Positions 8,986-18,566 are shown, counted from the stretch's first letter. The stretch: DNA of 64,000 nucleotides from Pedobacter mucosus (GCF_022200785.1 NZ_CP087585.1:3720001-3784000); one strand, 5' to 3'. Translations and numbers: made by a program. The notes: generated from the letters alone by a model not told the origin.

Positions 8986-9675
8986 TTACCCCGCATTAAA
9001 TCGATAACCTACACCACGTACCGTTTGCAATAACTGAGGATTATCAGGATTTAACTCTATTTTCTTACGTAAACGAACGATATGCATATCAAGAGTTCTA
9101 GTATTTACATCAGAGTTATAACCCCAAACCACAAGCATTAATTCATCACGGTTAATTACCTTACCAGGATTGCGTAGAAAATATAGCAAAATGCGATTCT
9201 CTAGAATTGTTAATTCGATTTTTTTGCCTTCTCTAAACAAAGTATGGATGTTTGGATGGTGCTCCATATTACCAAAACGATGTATTTCGGCCATATCCTT
9301 ATTTACTATAAACTTTACTTTACTTTCTAACATGGCTACCAAAACGTCCATATTAAAAGGTTTGGTTATGTAATCAGATGCACCAAAGTTATAAGCATCA
9401 ATTTTATCAACATCCTGCGCTTTGGCAGTCATCATGATAATTAAATTTTCGAATCCTTTTCCACGAACGTTTTCACAAACTTCAGCACCTTGCTTTCCTG
9501 GCAACATCCAATCCAACATCACAATATCAGGTTGATCAGCCAAAATCATTCGTTCTCCAGCATCTCCATCATTTGCCTCAAGTACATTATAACCTTCAGC
9601 TTTTAAACGGTGGGCAACTAAAAAGCGAAGATTCTCATCGTCTTCTACAATTAATATTTTTACTTCTTTAGACAT
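8986..9675 (-). CDS. OmpR-family response regulator
   Basis: Response regulator with an N-terminal receiver domain (acidic EDD near residues 11-13, phospho-acceptor Asp55 in MLDWMLPG, switch Thr in MMTAK, KPF lysine) and a C-terminal winged-helix OmpR/PhoB domain ending in RGVGYRF. I chose the ATG at 9675 (MSKEVKIL) because the open frame upstream to 9744 only adds an atypical 23-residue leader. It is the last gene of a minus-strand operon behind a histidine kinase and an S9-like lipoprotein and should be phosphorylated by that kinase. Confidence 0.93.
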   Translation of the reverse strand: MSKEVKILIVEDDENLRFLVAHRLKAEGYNVLEANDGDAGERMILADQPDIVMLDWMLPGKQGAEVCENVRGKGFENLIIMMTAKAQDVDKIDAYNFGASDYITKPFNMDVLVAMLESKVKFIVNKDMAEIHRFGNMEHHPNIHTLFREGKKIELTILENRILLYFLRNPGKVINRDELMLVVWGYNSDVNTRTLDMHIVRLRKKIELNPDNPQLLQTVRGVGYRFNAG

Positions 9676-9759
9676 TTGTATGTTGTTATATCGTGGTTTA
9701 ATCCTATCATATATTGCTAGTTTAAAAGCTATACGATTTGGCAATTAACATTTAAATTC

Positions 9760-11433
9760 TCAATTATTATAAGGAAGTACAATTTTAAACTCCGTGCCGC
9801 TACCTACTTTACTTTTAACTGATATTTCTCCCTCCATAAAGTTAACCAGTTCTTTACAAAAAGCCAAACCTAAGCCCACACTTCCCATCTGATTATATTC
9901 ATTTTGAATTCTAAAAAACTTTTTAAAAATATTATTTAATTCAGATGCTGGAATGCCTATTCCTTTATCCGCAAAGCGAAAAACTAAAACGCCTTTTATC
10001 AGCTTTGCACTAATGTTTAAATTTTTACTTTCAGGTCTGGAATATTTGTATGCATTTTCGGCCAAATTATCGAACAGGCTACCCAATAAAACCGGATCAG
10101 TAATAAACGTTTTAAAGCCGACCACCTCATAAGTCATTTTGAAATTTGGGTGTTTTAAGGTATGCGATTCAATTGTGCTTTCTATAAAATCGATAATGTT
10201 TACTTCTTCCTGGTTCAGCTTTATTGCTTTATTTTCGATTTGTGTGAAGGCCAACAATTTATTCATTAAACCATTTAACTTATCGGCCTCTTCATCCAAA
10301 ATTCTACCATAAAGATTTAACTCTTTCTCTGATAAACTAACTGCGCTTTTAATATTATTCCCTGCGATTTTTATTACACTTACTGGCGTTTTAAACTCGT
10401 GGGTTAGGTTATTAACAAAATCATATTGAAGTTTAAACATTTTGCTATTGATATTTAAATTTCGATATATTAAAAATGCAACTAATAGCAAAACGCCATA
10501 TACCAATAGTAAAACAAGGGCAATAGGCATAAAGTATATAAAAATTTCTTTTTTTATGTACGATTTTGAAGAAGTGAAATAGAGCTTGAAATTTGAAAAT
10601 GCACCCGGGAGCGCAATTTCTGTCACAATATTTTCTTCAGATGTATCTATCGGATCATAAGTTAAAGGTTCTACTTTTATACTTTGATACAATAGCGGCC
10701 GCGTATTTTCAACTTTCAATTTAGCAGCATCCAGCTGAAAAACCAACATATCCTGCTGGTAAACAGGAGAAGGATTTAGCCTTCCCTGCATCATATCTTT
10801 ATAAATTTTGAGATCTTCTCTACGCGGGATATTTAAATACGTTATCTTATTATCATTTGAGGAAACGACGGAAAAATTAGTAAACAACTCTTCTTGTGTA
10901 GGCACATCTACAGTATCTAAACGATCAACAAAGGTGACTAATTTATAAGCCATTGCATTAAAATCATCTCCAACTTTAAACGAACGTGTATCATCCTCTG
11001 AAAATAATTTGATGGAATCTGGCTGTATATTTTTACCAAATTGAAAAATGGATTTTGGTCCGATAGATAAACGACCAACATTCATCCCATCTTTAACCGG
11101 TGAATTTTTTACTTCCGTATCGTAAAAAGTAACTTTTGAAATAAACGGATATTTAATAATTACGGTATCAACAAATTTAGATGCAGTTGCAGAATCGAGA
11201 AAGCCGTTGTAGTAAGAAATTTCAGGCATTTTGTTCTGAAAAAAATCGTTATAAGGCTTAATACTTTGCTCTAAAACATTTACCTTTTCAGATACGAATT
11301 CGTTTTCAATTGATTTTTTACTAAAATTAAAAGCTAGAAATAGCGATAAAATAAATAAAATGGAAATAAGAACAATAAAGGTAATGCCGAGAGAGGAATT
11401 TTTACGGTAGCCACTTTTTTTATCTAAAGTCAT
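9760..11433 (-). CDS. membrane sensor histidine kinase
   Basis: Classical HK of 557 aa. TM1 (~17-36) and TM2 (~298-322) enclose a ~260-residue periplasmic domain with no recognised fold. A HisKA domain follows with NLTHEFKTPVSV (His345), then HATPase_c with the N box ENAYKY, the G1 box DKGIGIP, FKKFFR and the G2 box GLGLAFCKELV. It starts 3 bp after the stop of the S9-like gene and is followed by its OmpR regulator, so the three form one operon. The large periplasmic domain next to a co-encoded extracytoplasmic lipoprotein suggests a sensing partnership, which is inference. Confidence 0.94.
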   Translation of the reverse strand: MTLDKKSGYRKNSSLGITFIVLISILFILSLFLAFNFSKKSIENEFVSEKVNVLEQSIKPYNDFFQNKMPEISYYNGFLDSATASKFVDTVIIKYPFISKVTFYDTEVKNSPVKDGMNVGRLSIGPKSIFQFGKNIQPDSIKLFSEDDTRSFKVGDDFNAMAYKLVTFVDRLDTVDVPTQEELFTNFSVVSSNDNKITYLNIPRREDLKIYKDMMQGRLNPSPVYQQDMLVFQLDAAKLKVENTRPLLYQSIKVEPLTYDPIDTSEENIVTEIALPGAFSNFKLYFTSSKSYIKKEIFIYFMPIALVLLLVYGVLLLVAFLIYRNLNINSKMFKLQYDFVNNLTHEFKTPVSVIKIAGNNIKSAVSLSEKELNLYGRILDEEADKLNGLMNKLLAFTQIENKAIKLNQEEVNIIDFIESTIESHTLKHPNFKMTYEVVGFKTFITDPVLLGSLFDNLAENAYKYSRPESKNLNISAKLIKGVLVFRFADKGIGIPASELNNIFKKFFRIQNEYNQMGSVGLGLAFCKELVNFMEGEISVKSKVGSGTEFKIVLPYNN

Positions 11434-11436
11434 AAC

Positions 11437-13323
11437 CTATTTCTTATTTAGGTTTTTCTGTAAAAATTCTTCCAATGCTTTATAAAGTGCTGTTCTACCC
11501 TGCTGGCGCATGATAGGATTTGGACCTTCTTCTTTCTCTATATAAGTTACAGGCACATTTCGCTTTTTTAGTTCCTTAATAAATTGCACACCCTCTGCCA
11601 CATTTACTTGAGGATCTTTAGGATTTTGAGCAATAAATACAGGAGCTTTAAACCGATCCGCATGGAATACAGGCGATGCAAAACGCATATAATCAGTATC
11701 CGTTATCGGATTGCCAACAATTTCGTAATACATCTGTAAATTCGATTTCTGAAACGGTGGAATTGTTTTCAAATAGCTAAATAAATTAATAACGCCAGAA
11801 TTTGATCCGCCGCAATTGTAAAGATCCGGATTTTTATACAAACAATTTAATGCAATATATCCTCCAAAACCATTACCATAAATGGCCACTTTTTTTGGAT
11901 TGGCAATTTTATTTTTGATCAGCCATTTTACACCGTCATTAACATCTTCCTGTATTTTATCACTCCACTCTTTAAAACCTGCGGCATAAAAAGATTTGCC
12001 ATAACCTGTAGATCCCCTGTAATTAACCTGCAAAACAGCGAAACCTCTATTAGCCAAAAACTGTACTTCAGCGTTATAACCCCAACTATTTCTTAATCCT
12101 GGTCCATTATGTGGCAATACCACAACCGGTAAATTTGTTGCTTTTTTGTTTTTAGGTAACGTTAAATAGCCGTTTATAATTAAGCTATCCTTGCTTTTAT
12201 AACAAATCGGTTTCATCTCACACATTTCATCTTCTTTGATTGATGAATTGATGTCGGTAAGTTTTTTCAGCTTATGCCCATTTGATGAATATAAATAATA
12301 CGATCCCGGATTCTTATCCGTAAATGTTCTAACGATAAAAACGTTATCTGCCTTATCCTTATCCATAATTCGCCATTCCGTTCCCGGCAAAAGGCGATCT
12401 ATTTTTGAATAAGTATTTTTCGTACTATCATCCAAATAATATTTGTTTTTTTTCCAAGTTTCGCAAGTTACGAAGATCATTTTTTTCTTCGTTTTAGAAA
12501 ATTTTGCATCCACAACATTTAAAGTATCATTTGCAAAAAGCACTTGTTTTTCCTTTCCTGTTTTTAAATCCAAGGCAACAAGCGCATTCTTATCACGATT
12601 AACGTTAGAAATTACATATAAAACATTTGGTTGATCTTCTGAAAAGGCAATCGGCTGTAATGTAGTTTCAAAATTATTGGTAATAACTGGAGCAAAAGCC
12701 TGATTTTCATTTTCCCTATACATCAAGGTTTCATTTACGCCATCACTTGCCACCGCGATTTTTAAAACACCTTTACTGTCTGTCATCCATTCGGTAATAT
12801 TACCTGGGTTTTTAGCGGCTATATTCATTTTCCCATTACGAACATTTAGCCGGTAAACGTCAAAAACCGTAGAATCACGCTTATTAGAAGCAACTATTAT
12901 GTATTTATCATCAATTAATTGATCTTCTATAACCCTGATTTTTGTTTCCTCGTTATTGCTTAATTGAACCTGCTTCGTCCCGTCTTTATTAATAACAAAA
13001 AGATCTGATTTTCGCTCTTTCGAACCATCCTCCGTATAATATATCAATTCGTTATTGCTTGTCCAGAAATAAAAACTTATATTTTTTTCGGTTAAATGGG
13101 TAAGCTGAACACTGTTTCCTGTAGCCAAATCTTCAACAAAAAGATCAAGTTTCTTATCCTGAAGTTTTAGGTATGAAAAACTTTTTCCATCTGGAGAAAT
13201 TCGGTAAAAAGCTTTGTCTTGCGTTTTAAAAAAATCGTCAACAGGAATAGTTTCCTCATTTTTAAAGCCTTTACAGGCACAAAACAAGGCGACTAAAACC
13301 AATATTAAAATTCTTTTTATCAT
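11437..13323 (-). CDS. S9 prolyl-oligopeptidase-like lipoprotein, catalytically degenerate
   Basis: 628-aa protein with lipoprotein signal LFCACKG, an N-terminal beta-propeller-like region (~25-370, repeated SPDG/DLATG-type strands) and a C-terminal alpha/beta-hydrolase domain like S9 dipeptidyl-aminopeptidases (VLPHNGPG, YRGSTGYGKSF). The nucleophile elbow reads GNGFGGY with Gly485 where the family has Ser. The catalytic Asp570 (KDPQV) is kept, but the His position in EEGPNP is Pro601. Two of three triad residues are lost, so peptidase activity is unlikely. It is the first gene of an operon with a histidine kinase and response regulator, suggesting a binding or sensory role. Confidence 0.88.
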   Translation of the reverse strand: MIKRILILVLVALFCACKGFKNEETIPVDDFFKTQDKAFYRISPDGKSFSYLKLQDKKLDLFVEDLATGNSVQLTHLTEKNISFYFWTSNNELIYYTEDGSKERKSDLFVINKDGTKQVQLSNNEETKIRVIEDQLIDDKYIIVASNKRDSTVFDVYRLNVRNGKMNIAAKNPGNITEWMTDSKGVLKIAVASDGVNETLMYRENENQAFAPVITNNFETTLQPIAFSEDQPNVLYVISNVNRDKNALVALDLKTGKEKQVLFANDTLNVVDAKFSKTKKKMIFVTCETWKKNKYYLDDSTKNTYSKIDRLLPGTEWRIMDKDKADNVFIVRTFTDKNPGSYYLYSSNGHKLKKLTDINSSIKEDEMCEMKPICYKSKDSLIINGYLTLPKNKKATNLPVVVLPHNGPGLRNSWGYNAEVQFLANRGFAVLQVNYRGSTGYGKSFYAAGFKEWSDKIQEDVNDGVKWLIKNKIANPKKVAIYGNGFGGYIALNCLYKNPDLYNCGGSNSGVINLFSYLKTIPPFQKSNLQMYYEIVGNPITDTDYMRFASPVFHADRFKAPVFIAQNPKDPQVNVAEGVQFIKELKKRNVPVTYIEKEEGPNPIMRQQGRTALYKALEEFLQKNLNKK

Positions 13324-13533
13324 ACAAATATCAAACGGGATAACAAAAGTAAATAACCGAATAACTTAACCAAGACATTCACTAACAATGTTACTTACCT
13401 AATTCTTGTTAGTTATGGTTCAATTTAGTCTTTATAAAATACCTGTAAACAAAATACGAGTAACATTTAAAATACGTTTTATATACGCTTTGGCTTTAGC
13501 TAAAGAGGTATTAAAATGTTACATTTAAACTTA

Positions 13534-13541
13534 TAATTTTG
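13534..13541 (+). promoter_or_regulatory. -7 promoter element of TPR gene
   Basis: TAATTTTG matches the Bacteroidota -7 consensus TAnnTTTG and ends 4 bases before the ATG at 13546. No clear TTTG -33 box at the usual spacing. Confidence 0.5.
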
Positions 13542-13545
13542 GTTT

Positions 13546-15369
13546 ATGACCCGTCTGATTTGCATTATCTTTTTATTATTATCCATTGGAACGAAGGCAC
13601 AAATCCTTCGTCCGAACCAACAGTTGGCTTCAGATGAAAGTGCATTAGCAATCCAATATTATCAGGAAGGAGATTATGAAAAAGCTGCTGTTTTACTAGA
13701 AAAACTATTCTCAATACCAAATAACGAAGCTTATTTTGATTTATACTTTAATGCATTACTAAAATTGAAAAGGTATGATGTTGCCGAAAAAATGGTGAAA
13801 AAAGCAGTAAAGCAAAACCCATCGGTTGATATATATGCTATTGCCTTAGGCAAACTTTATCAAGAAAAAGGTGATGTTCAGGCAGCTAATAAAATTTTTA
13901 CCGAAGTGATTAATAGTCTTCCGAAGGATGAATTTAAAATCAGAATGCTTGCTAACAATTTTTATCGATTTGAGAATTATGATTATGCTGTGCAAACCTT
14001 TAAGCAAGGAAGAAAAATATTAAATAATAATGAACTTTTTACTTTCGAGCTCTTAAATATTTATCGATTTAAAAAAGATAAACCAATGCTAATGCAAGAG
14101 TATATTGATGTATTGGGAACCATGCCTCAATTATTAGCTCAAGCAGAAGCTGTGCTGCCTATAATTTTTGAAGACAAAAAAGATTACGAAATTTTTCAAT
14201 CTGCCATATTAAAAAAAATACAAAAAGAACCAGATGCAGAGATCTACATTCAACTACTAACATGGAATTATATTCAACAGCAAGAATTTGATATGGCTTT
14301 ACGCCAACTTATTGCTTTTGATAAGCGGACAAAAGCCGATGGCGGAACATTATTTAATACAATTAATATTTTCACAGATAACGGTGCATTTGAAACTGCA
14401 TTGAAAGCATATGAGTATCTGCTTACAAAAGGAAAGGAAAATCCTTATTATTTACCTTCTAAAATTGAATCGCTTAACACGAAATATAACCTACAAACAA
14501 CTGGCAAATATGAGGTTGCTAATCTTAGTTTACTCGCAAATGATTACCAGACTTTAATAGACGAGAATGGAAAAAATATTACAACTTTATTTGCAATAAA
14601 GAGATTAGCCAATTTGCATGCATATTATCTGAATCAAGCGCCGAAAGCAGAAAAAGGGTTAGAAGAAGCCCTACAAATCCCTGGAATAAATACGATGGAG
14701 GTTGGCCAAATTAAATTGAATTTAGGAGACGTTTATATTTTAACTAATCAACCGTGGGAAGCTTTTTTGATTTATGAACAAGTAAGTAAGCAATTTGAAG
14801 GACAATCGATTGGTAATGAAGCCCGTTACCGCAGCGCCAAACTTTCTTTTTACCAAGGTAATTTCGAGTATAGCAATAGTCAATGCTTAGTTTTAAAAGC
14901 CGCTACTTCACAATTAATAGCTAACGACGCTTTAAATTTAAGCTTGCTAATTACTGATAATATTCAAACGCCAATAGATAGCAATGCCCTAAAAATGTAT
15001 GCAGATGCAGAGATGCTTTTATTTAGAAACTTGCCTTTGCTTGCTATTAAAAAAATGGACAGCATCGCAATTGCATATCCACAAAATAGCCTAATGGATG
15101 CTGTAATGATGAGTAAAGCGAAGATATTTATTAAGTCAAACGATTTTCAGAAAGCTGCAGATATTCTTAAAAAAGTGACGGAAGAATTTAAAGATGGCAT
15201 CTGGACGGACGATGCCCTATTTACTTTAGGAGATCTTTATGAGAAAAAATTAAATGATATTGCGCAAGCAAAAATCTATTTTCAAAAGTTAATTACTGAC
15301 TACCCAGGAAGTATGTTTAGCGCCGAAGCCCGCAAAAGATTTAGAAATTTACGAGGCGATGGCGTTTAA
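13546..15369 (+). CDS. secreted TPR-repeat protein
   Basis: 607-aa protein with a signal peptide (MTRLICIIFLLLSIGTKAQ) followed by multiple tetratricopeptide-like helical repeats across the whole length (for example QYYQEGDYEKAAVLLEKLF, and KIYFQKLITDYPGSMFSAEA at the C-terminus). TPR proteins are protein-interaction scaffolds; C-terminal repeats of this kind resemble YbgF/BamD-like periplasmic TPRs. No catalytic domain. Monocistronic or paired with the downstream DUF4286 gene. Specific partners unknown. Confidence 0.85.
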   Translation: MTRLICIIFLLLSIGTKAQILRPNQQLASDESALAIQYYQEGDYEKAAVLLEKLFSIPNNEAYFDLYFNALLKLKRYDVAEKMVKKAVKQNPSVDIYAIALGKLYQEKGDVQAANKIFTEVINSLPKDEFKIRMLANNFYRFENYDYAVQTFKQGRKILNNNELFTFELLNIYRFKKDKPMLMQEYIDVLGTMPQLLAQAEAVLPIIFEDKKDYEIFQSAILKKIQKEPDAEIYIQLLTWNYIQQQEFDMALRQLIAFDKRTKADGGTLFNTINIFTDNGAFETALKAYEYLLTKGKENPYYLPSKIESLNTKYNLQTTGKYEVANLSLLANDYQTLIDENGKNITTLFAIKRLANLHAYYLNQAPKAEKGLEEALQIPGINTMEVGQIKLNLGDVYILTNQPWEAFLIYEQVSKQFEGQSIGNEARYRSAKLSFYQGNFEYSNSQCLVLKAATSQLIANDALNLSLLITDNIQTPIDSNALKMYADAEMLLFRNLPLLAIKKMDSIAIAYPQNSLMDAVMMSKAKIFIKSNDFQKAADILKKVTEEFKDGIWTDDALFTLGDLYEKKLNDIAQAKIYFQKLITDYPGSMFSAEARKRFRNLRGDGV

Positions 15370-15411
15370 AATTTTATAATGCCCTTTTTACTGTCAGTTT
15401 TTGTTATTTAC

Positions 15412-15419
15412 TATCTTTG
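15412..15419 (+). promoter_or_regulatory. -7 promoter element of DUF4286 gene
   Basis: TATCTTTG is a full match to TAnnTTTG and lies 3 bases before the ATG at 15423, so the transcript may be nearly leaderless. Confidence 0.55.
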
Positions 15420-15422
15420 TCC

Positions 15423-15722
15423 ATGCTTTTATACAATGTTACCTTAATTTTAGAAGAATCTGTTGCCGAAGAATGGTTGCAATGGATGCAAGAAACACAT
15501 ATTCCACAAGTTATGGCTACAGGGATGTTCGTATCAAATAGATTATTGAAAGTGGTTGATTCTCCAAACGAAGGCGTAACTTATTGTTCGCAATATGTTG
15601 CCGAAACCCAAGAAAATTATGAGCAATATTTAACTGTCTATGCGCCAGCATTACAACAGGATTTAAACGATCGTTTTGAAAATCGTTTTGTTGCTTACCG
15701 CACTTTAATGGAATTTGTTTAA
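15423..15722 (+). CDS. DUF4286 family protein
   Basis: Small soluble protein (99 aa) typical of Bacteroidota, starting MLLYNVTLILEES and containing EEWLQWMQETHIP. The family has a ferredoxin-like/antibiotic-monooxygenase-like look but no assigned function. I chose the ATG at 15423; an upstream in-frame TTG at 15417 overlaps the promoter-like TATCTTTG. The stop codon runs straight into the first unit of the 110-bp tandem repeat. Confidence 0.8.
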   Translation: MLLYNVTLILEESVAEEWLQWMQETHIPQVMATGMFVSNRLLKVVDSPNEGVTYCSQYVAETQENYEQYLTVYAPALQQDLNDRFENRFVAYRTLMEFV

Positions 15723-16035
15723 ACCCCCAACCCCCTGAAGGGGGCTTTTGAAAGGCTCAAATAACTATACTAGTTTAAATGTTTTGCTTATTAAATTATC
15801 ACTTTGATTGAGCTTAAAGACAAGTAGTTTAAACTCCAACCCCCTAAAGGGGGCTTTTGAAAGGCTCAAATAACTATATTAGTTTAAATATTTTGCTTAT
15901 TAAATTATCACTTTGATTTAAGCTTAAAGACAAATAGTTTAAACTCCAACCCCCTAAAGGGGGCTTTTGAAAGGCTCAAATAACTACACTAGTTTAAATG
16001 TTTTGCTTATTAAATTATCACTTTGATTTGAGCTT
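15721..16035. repeat. three tandem copies of a 110-bp repeat
   Basis: Three nearly identical units start at about 15721, 15831 and 15941; the third is truncated after GAGCTT near 16035. Each begins with an AACCCC(C)-type run and the self-complementary core CCCCCTAAAGGGGG (CTGAAG in unit 1), continues through GAAAGGCTCAAATAACTA and ends in TTATTAAATTATCACTTTG. A related but inverted CCCCTTTAGGGG lies at ~16063-16074. The gap from 15723 to 16076 contains no gene. Confidence 0.9.
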
Positions 16036-16076
16036 GCTTTAAAAACGGTAGAAAGGCAAAGTCCCCTTTAGGGGAT

Positions 16077-16406
16077 TTAGGGGTTAATCTTCCTGTTATT
16101 TTTATGCCGATCAGCGTCCCTGATACTTTTTTTGATTAAATTCTTTTCAAAAGCTTCAGTTAAATTTATTCCGGTTTGATTTGCCAGACAAATTAATACA
16201 AACATTACATCAGCCATTTCTTCTCCAAGATTTACTTCTTCATCGCTCTTTTTAAAAGATTGCTCACCATATTTCCGCGACATTATTCTGGCAACTTCAC
16301 CAACCTCTTCCATTAAAATTGCGGTATTTGTGAGTTCGTTGAAGTAACGAATTCCGGTCGAGGTTATCCATTTATCTACAGTTTGTTGTGCTTCCTCAAT
16401 TGTCAT
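16077..16406 (-). CDS. MazG-like nucleotide pyrophosphohydrolase
   Basis: 109-aa all-alpha NTP pyrophosphohydrolase. The MazG metal-binding acidic motifs are present: EEVGE (in LMEEVGEVAR) and EEMAD (in LGEEMADVMFVL). Such enzymes remove non-canonical (d)NTPs. The start overlaps the end of the GT39 gene by 11 bp, so it is the third gene of a dtd-GT39-MazG operon. Its stop codon TAA falls inside the CCCCTAAA sequence of the flanking repeat, so the repeat supplies the last residues. Confidence 0.9.
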   Translation of the reverse strand: MTIEEAQQTVDKWITSTGIRYFNELTNTAILMEEVGEVARIMSRKYGEQSFKKSDEEVNLGEEMADVMFVLICLANQTGINLTEAFEKNLIKKSIRDADRHKNNRKINP

Positions 16407-17976
16407 GTTTTGCTTCTTTAATTTCTGATTTTATCCTACTGTTGATATCAATATTAGCATCTTCCAATAAAAAGACACTTGTTCCTTTTTCACGAGCATA
16501 AGGTGCTTTAACTTCACCAATTTTTGTAATTTTTCTAAAATACGGCTGTTCTTTTTTCCGCTGCGGATCTTCTTCACCAAATTCCCTAATTAAGATTAAA
16601 TGCTTTATGGGTTTATCCAATTTAAACCAGTTTAAATAATCGGCATTATAGGCAACTGCATTTATATTTTTAAATCTTGAGTAATAATTTATAGCTCCAG
16701 CTTCTCCATAATTATCAGCCCGAACAAGTACAGCTGATTTATCTTTAACCCCTTCATAAGCGATATCCGTTAGTGTGGCAATTTCTTTCCAACCTTGCAT
16801 ATCTGCAAAATCTTGTGGTAAATCGTGTTGTTTGCCGTCTTCCCACCGTAATAAACCAATGTTTGAAAACTTTTCATGCCGTTCAATAATTTGTTGCGGA
16901 CTTAATATCGGATACGCAAATTTTAGGGTTAAACTAAATAATCCAATGGGAAGAATTATGAGTAAAATCTTCAGATATTTTTTCCAGCCTATCGTTAGGG
17001 CAAAGTCGAAATAAACACAACCTGCAGCAATGATTACAGGATATAAGCCAGCTGCATAATATGCTTTAGCCCTAAACCAGGTAAAAAATGCCAATGAGAT
17101 AAAAAAGCCAATAATTATCCAACGATAATTTTTAAAAGTTTTATGAAAAATTAAAGTTATTATTCCAGCTGAAACAATAAAAATTACGCAGATGAAATAC
17201 AGTAACTGTTCTTTTAGAAAATCAATTCTATCGATCTTATCCAGTTGCGTTTTGGCTAACTCTTTCATATGCCAAACCACTGGGAAATCATTGTAATATT
17301 GCCACAATAAATTAGGTAACATAATTAATAACGCGACCAAACCGGCAAAGTACAAATGCTTATTTTTAAAGATAAGCCGCTGATTTGAAACTAATAAACC
17401 GGGGATTAAACCAACAATCAAAAACGAAATGCTATATTTATTTAAGAAACCAATGCCTAAAGCAACGGCTGTTAAATACAGAAACCTATTTGATTTTGTA
17501 TTAAAATATTTAATTAGGAAAAAATAAATAGCCGTCCAGCTTAATATATCAAAGGCATTTGGCTGAAAAAGTAAATCCAAACGCCCAATTGCACAACAAA
17601 TTAAAGCAACTGCTGATAAAACTTTGGCATACAAATCACCTTTAAGTTCTTCTACAATCTTCCATGTAAAAATTAAAGTTGTTGCTCCAATGGCTGCTGA
17701 AACTAAACGGACTACGACTTCACATCCGCCTAAAAATTTAATTAACAAAGCAAAAATAGAGGTTACCGGCGGAACAGATTGAAATCCCCAAGCTAAGTGA
17801 TTTGCCTGGTCTAAATGTAGAAACTCATCCCGGTGTAATTCATAAATCGAGTTTACTAAAAAGAACGGTAAAATGAGTTTCAAAACCACAAAGAAACTCA
17901 TTAGTCCTAAATCTTTAGAAAAGAAATTTGATTGATCAACCTGCAAACCAGGATAATTTGATTTCTTACTATTCAT
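16396..17976 (-). CDS. GT39/ArnT-like membrane glycosyltransferase
   Basis: 526-aa integral membrane protein with about ten hydrophobic segments. After the first one comes the HRDEFLHLDQ motif, matching the catalytic acidic loop of GT39/GT-C enzymes (PMT_2, ArnT-like) that use polyprenyl-phosphate sugars, and then GFQSVPPVTS. The C-terminal ~120 residues are soluble and probably periplasmic. The acceptor (lipid A, protein or glycan) cannot be inferred. Located between dtd and the MazG gene on the same strand. Confidence 0.87.
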   Translation of the reverse strand: MNSKKSNYPGLQVDQSNFFSKDLGLMSFFVVLKLILPFFLVNSIYELHRDEFLHLDQANHLAWGFQSVPPVTSIFALLIKFLGGCEVVVRLVSAAIGATTLIFTWKIVEELKGDLYAKVLSAVALICCAIGRLDLLFQPNAFDILSWTAIYFFLIKYFNTKSNRFLYLTAVALGIGFLNKYSISFLIVGLIPGLLVSNQRLIFKNKHLYFAGLVALLIMLPNLLWQYYNDFPVVWHMKELAKTQLDKIDRIDFLKEQLLYFICVIFIVSAGIITLIFHKTFKNYRWIIIGFFISLAFFTWFRAKAYYAAGLYPVIIAAGCVYFDFALTIGWKKYLKILLIILPIGLFSLTLKFAYPILSPQQIIERHEKFSNIGLLRWEDGKQHDLPQDFADMQGWKEIATLTDIAYEGVKDKSAVLVRADNYGEAGAINYYSRFKNINAVAYNADYLNWFKLDKPIKHLILIREFGEEDPQRKKEQPYFRKITKIGEVKAPYAREKGTSVFLLEDANIDINSRIKSEIKEAKHDN

Positions 17977-18026
17977 CCGATTTCGTAAAATAAAATCTTT
18001 ACCATAAACTATTTTTAGGCATTCAG

Positions 18027-18479
18027 TTATTCTTTGTTTTTGGTATCAATGATAATGGTAACAGGACCATCATTTATTAGAGCAATTTTCATATCAGCTC
18101 CAAAAATTCCGGTTTCCACCTTTTTCTCTAGCAATGCTGATAATTTTTCAATCATCATTTCATATAAAGGGATTGCAATATCGGGCTTTGCAGCTTTTGT
18201 AAATCCTGGCCGATTGCCTTTCTTCGTTGCGGCAAATAATGTAAACTGACTAATTAATAAGATATCGCCATTTACATCTGCAAGCGCCTTATTCATCATT
18301 TCATTTTCATCACTAAAAACTCGCATCCCCGAAATTTTTTGAGCGAGCCAATTTAAATCCTCCATTGTGTCGGCATCTTCTATCCCCAAAAGCACTAAAA
18401 AACCTTGTTTAATTTGGCCTGTAATTTTGCCATCAACGGTGCAACTAGCCTCTGAAACTCTTTGTAAAACTGCTCGCAT
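18027..18479 (-). CDS. dtd: D-aminoacyl-tRNA deacylase
   Basis: 150-aa DTD, which hydrolyses D-amino acids mischarged on tRNA. Both active-site signatures are present: SQFTLFA and the Gly-cisPro-containing motif NDGPVTI. The start MRAVLQRVSEASC is the conserved family N-terminus. Length is normal. It leads the minus-strand group dtd-GT39-MazG. Confidence 0.96.
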   Translation of the reverse strand: MRAVLQRVSEASCTVDGKITGQIKQGFLVLLGIEDADTMEDLNWLAQKISGMRVFSDENEMMNKALADVNGDILLISQFTLFAATKKGNRPGFTKAAKPDIAIPLYEMMIEKLSALLEKKVETGIFGADMKIALINDGPVTIIIDTKNKE

Positions 18480-18566
18480 TTTTATCCTACTAGTAATTAC
18501 TTAATGCGGCAAGATAAGAATTTTAGTTATTTCTAGATTTCATCATTCAACATAAAAAAGTTTAAA

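Noticed and set aside
8802..8999. 65-codon plus-strand reading frame
   Set aside because: It is composed of the palindromic repeats of the convergent gap and has no protein-like features.
11437..13323. Pseudogene call for the S9-like protein
   Set aside because: The frame is fully open at full length with an intact lipoprotein signal; only active-site residues are changed, which fits altered function better than decay.
15721..16035. CRISPR array
   Set aside because: The units are 110 bp and contiguous, with no short repeat alternating with unique spacers and no cas genes.
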